From NCBI GenBank assembly GCA_948437815.1, contig CAOJKG010000014.1:1-16290 (forward strand): 16,290 nt of DNA, given 5' to 3'. The stretch comes from an uncultured Mycoplasmatota bacterium (GTDB lineage: Bacteria; Bacillota_I; Bacilli_A; RF39; UBA660). Position 1 is the first letter of the stretch. Each line of letters starts with the position of its first letter. The position numbers and the translations under genes were made by a program. This document shows, in pieces, positions 14,783 to 16,290 of this stretch. Below the pieces are notes generated by a model. That model made no database searches. It was not told where the DNA came from and saw only the letters and a program-made list of their open reading frames with translations.

Positions 14783-16030
14783 ATGAAAAACGTAAAAGAA
14801 ATTGAAATTAAAATTGAGGGTGAAACTTGGGAAAATGCTCTTGATAAAGCATATAAAAAGAAAAACAAAGAAGTTAAAGTTGAAGGTTTCAGAAAAGGAA
14901 CTGCTCCAAAAAACATATTTATTAAAAAATTTGGTATTGAATCTTTATATATGGACGCTGTAGACTTTGTTATGGATGAAGCTTATAAAAAAGCATTAGA
15001 CAAAGCAAAGATCACACCAGTAATCGAGCCAAAATTAGATATTACAAGTATAAATGAAAAAGAAGCTATTTTCAAATTTACAATTACTGCTAAGCCTGAA
15101 GTAACATTAGGCGAATACAAAAAATTAGGTATTAAAAAAGAAACAGTAAAAGTAACTAAAGAAGAAATTGATGAAGAAGTTTCTAAATTACAAAATCAAC
15201 TTGCAGAAATCGCTCCTAAAGAAAAAGGAAAAGTAGAAAAAGGAAATACCGCTGTTATTGATTTTGAAGGTTTTGTTGACGGCAAAGCTTTAGAAGGTGG
15301 CAAAGGTGAAAACTACCCATTAGAAATAGGCACAAACACATTTATTCCAGGATTCGAAGATGGAGTAATTGGAATGGCTATTGGAGAAACTAAAGAACTA
15401 AATTTAAAATTTCCAGAAGATTATGTAGCTGATTTAAAAGGCAAAGATGTTAAATTCAATGTAACAGTAAGAGAAATTAAAGAAAGAATAGTTCCAGAAC
15501 TAAGTGAAGATTTTTACAAAGATCTAGGTTATGAAAATATTAAAAACGAAACCGAATTCCGCAAAGAAGTAGAAAATGTTATCACTGAACGCAAAACTGC
15601 TGATATTGAAGACGCACATTTAGAAAAATGCTTAGAAAAAGCTAGTGAAAACATGAAAGTTGAATTATCAGAAGATATTATTTCTGAAGAAGTACATCGC
15701 ATGATTCACCAATTTGAAGATCAATTAAAAATGCAAGGAATTAAAATAGACGATTACATGCAAATAACAGGGATGACTCATGAAAAATTACATGAACAAA
15801 TGGAGCCAGAAGCTACAAAAAGAATTAAATATCGTTATTTATTAGAGGCTATCGCAGATGTTGAAAAGATTGACTTTACTGAAGAAGAAGTTAACAAAAA
15901 AACTGAAGAAATGGCATCAAATTATGGCATCACAGTTGAAGAATTGTTAAAAGCATACGGATCAAACGAAATAGTTAAATACGATATGAAAATGCATGGA
16001 GCATTAGAAATAGTAAAAAATAATAATTAA
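14783..16030 (+). CDS. tig: Trigger factor, ribosome-associated chaperone and peptidyl-prolyl isomerase
   Basis: Trigger factor binds the ribosome exit tunnel and helps nascent chains fold. The 415 residues include the N-terminal ribosome-binding domain with the GFRKGTAP signature (35-42). The FKBP-type isomerase domain (about 150-240) has GNTAVIDFEGFVDGKALEGG and FIPGFEDGVIGMAIGETKEL. The C-terminal chaperone arms are helical (about 245-415). The start is supported by AAAGGA 10 bases upstream and by the promoter at 14724-14752. The N-terminus is slightly shorter than in Bacillus, but the KEIEIKIEGETWENALDKAY start fits the domain. Codon choice is richer in G and C at third positions than in the nearby pilus genes, consistent with high expression. 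In Firmicutes tig is often followed by clpX, but the next gene lies beyond the window. Confidence 0.97.
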   Translation: MKNVKEIEIKIEGETWENALDKAYKKKNKEVKVEGFRKGTAPKNIFIKKFGIESLYMDAVDFVMDEAYKKALDKAKITPVIEPKLDITSINEKEAIFKFTITAKPEVTLGEYKKLGIKKETVKVTKEEIDEEVSKLQNQLAEIAPKEKGKVEKGNTAVIDFEGFVDGKALEGGKGENYPLEIGTNTFIPGFEDGVIGMAIGETKELNLKFPEDYVADLKGKDVKFNVTVREIKERIVPELSEDFYKDLGYENIKNETEFRKEVENVITERKTADIEDAHLEKCLEKASENMKVELSEDIISEEVHRMIHQFEDQLKMQGIKIDDYMQITGMTHEKLHEQMEPEATKRIKYRYLLEAIADVEKIDFTEEEVNKKTEEMASNYGITVEELLKAYGSNEIVKYDMKMHGALEIVKNNN

Positions 16031-16038
16031 TAAAAAGC

Positions 16039-16074
16039 AAAAAACAATTTTAATATAAATGAAATTGTTTTTTT
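16039..16074 (+). terminator. Strong intrinsic terminator after tig
   Basis: A perfect 12-bp stem pairs AAAAAACAATTT (16039-16050) with AAATTGTTTTTT (16062-16073). The loop is 11 nt and the 3' arm is T-rich. It starts nine bases after the tig stop codon. Confidence 0.88.
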
Positions 16075-16122
16075 ATTGGGTCTAACTTGTATCCTGGTAC
16101 CCCAATCGCACTTAGACCCAAT
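16075..16122. repeat. 48-bp GC-richer inverted repeat, possible structured RNA or dispersed repeat
   Basis: ATTGGGTCTAA (16075-16085) is the exact reverse complement of TTAGACCCAAT (16112-16122), with 26 bases between. CCCAAT occurs twice (16101-16106 and 16117-16122), so ATTGGG could pair with either copy, giving two competing hairpins. The palindrome GGTACC lies in the loop at 16096-16101. The element is clearly richer in G and C than its surroundings and abuts the tig terminator. It has no T tail, so it is not itself a terminator. Its nature is unknown: a palindromic interspersed repeat, a structured RNA or a protein-binding site are all possible. Confidence 0.6.
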
Positions 16123-16200
16123 CATTGTAAATTTTAAAGTTTTAGAAGAAAAAAATAATTAAAAATCAAAATATTTTTCCATAAAATTACATTTAATGAC

Positions 16201-16286
16201 ATTTACTTATTGACAAGTTCCATCGGGGACGGAGGAATGAATAAAGTTGTAAATAAATTTTACAGCTTTTTCTTTTTGTTTTAGAT
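16201..16286 (+). other. GC-rich island followed by an intrinsic terminator: candidate small RNA 3' end or leader attenuator
   Basis: A GC-rich segment (16212-16239) is surrounded by AT-rich DNA. Within it GTTCC (16217-16221) can pair with GGGAC (16226-16230) around the loop ATCG. A perfect TTGACA lies at 16210-16215, but no good -10 follows at the right spacing. GGAGG at 16231-16235 precedes an ATG at 16237 too closely to be a convincing start; that frame encodes only 15 residues. The unit ends with the hairpin listed separately. The stretch 16123-16200 is plain AT-rich sequence, with only a weak promoter-like pair (TTAAAA 16159-16164, TAAAAT 16182-16187, 17-bp spacing). Confidence 0.35.
16243..16286 (+). 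terminator. Strong intrinsic terminator with no gene in front of it
   Basis: AAAGTTGTAAA (16243-16253) pairs with TTTACAGCTTT (16259-16269) as an 11-bp stem with one G-U pair and a 5-nt loop. A long T-rich tail follows (T runs broken by one C and one G, to 16286). The tig transcript already has a terminator at 16039-16074, so this one must serve another transcript. Confidence 0.75.
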
Positions 16287-16290
16287 TTTT

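Noticed and set aside
16075..16122. CRISPR repeat
   Set aside because: Only one palindromic unit is present, with no spacers or cas genes.
16201..16240. Guanidine-II, SRP RNA or T-box element in the GC-rich island
   Set aside because: ACGG resembles a guanidine-II loop, but the flanking bases do not form the needed stem. The SRP RNA and T-box signatures are also absent.
16237..16284. 15-residue peptide MNKVVNKF... as a leader peptide
   Set aside because: GGAGG is only one base from the ATG, too close to work, and the frame runs straight through the terminator hairpin and T tract.
1..16290. tRNA or rRNA genes
   Set aside because: I saw no cloverleaf with TTCGAATC-like T arm or rRNA-like conserved segments on either strand; only a full covariance scan could exclude a missed one.

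Overview
The window looks like the chromosome of a very AT-rich, low-GC Firmicute, most likely an uncultured Bacilli/Mollicutes-related gut lineage (for example RF39- or Erysipelotrichia-like); this placement is inferred from gene content. Support: most codons end in A or T, Shine-Dalgarno sites are AGGTG/AAGGAG-like, promoters are SigA-type, the dnaG-rpoD-trmK order is kept, and Firmicutes-type surface proteins and sortase are present. Trp is read from TGG, so the code appears standard, yet none of the 16 genes ends in TGA.

Layout. 1-839: 3' part of queA (tRNA queuosine synthesis), then a terminator. 922-1095: a 57-residue single-span membrane peptide with its own promoter, overlapping tail-to-tail with a minus-strand one-domain YigZ/IMPACT gene (1082-1435). 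1506-3305: uvrC, divergent from yigZ. 3395-5414: two overlapping genes for an RnfC-like iron-sulfur protein and an RnfD-like membrane protein. Both lack motifs expected for cofactor binding, and no other rnf gene is nearby. 5422-7806: a promoter, an apparently pseudoknotted leader, a secreted surface protein with a thioester-like domain and CnaB/SpaA-like domains, and an overlapping sortase gene, closed by a strong terminator.

7924-11985: an information-processing operon, dnaG - rpoD (sigA) - trmK - a J-domain protein, with overlapping or nearly abutting genes. A convergent YqfQ/VrrA-like gene (11980-12270, minus) meets its end. 12399-14609: a type IV pilus/type II secretion pair, a GspF/PilC platform protein with an unusual N-terminal extension and a prepilin peptidase lacking the usual cysteine domain. 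14783-16030: tig (trigger factor) with a strong promoter and terminator.

16031-16290: no protein gene. It holds the tig terminator, a 48-bp GC-richer inverted repeat with competing pairings, an AT-rich stretch, a second GC-rich island and a strong intrinsic terminator. A small RNA or an attenuated leader for a gene beyond the edge is plausible here.

The main leads are the leader RNA at 5457-5537, the reduced RnfC/RnfD pair, the Cys-free surface protein with a sortase that appears to lack the catalytic Arg, and the structured tail after tig.
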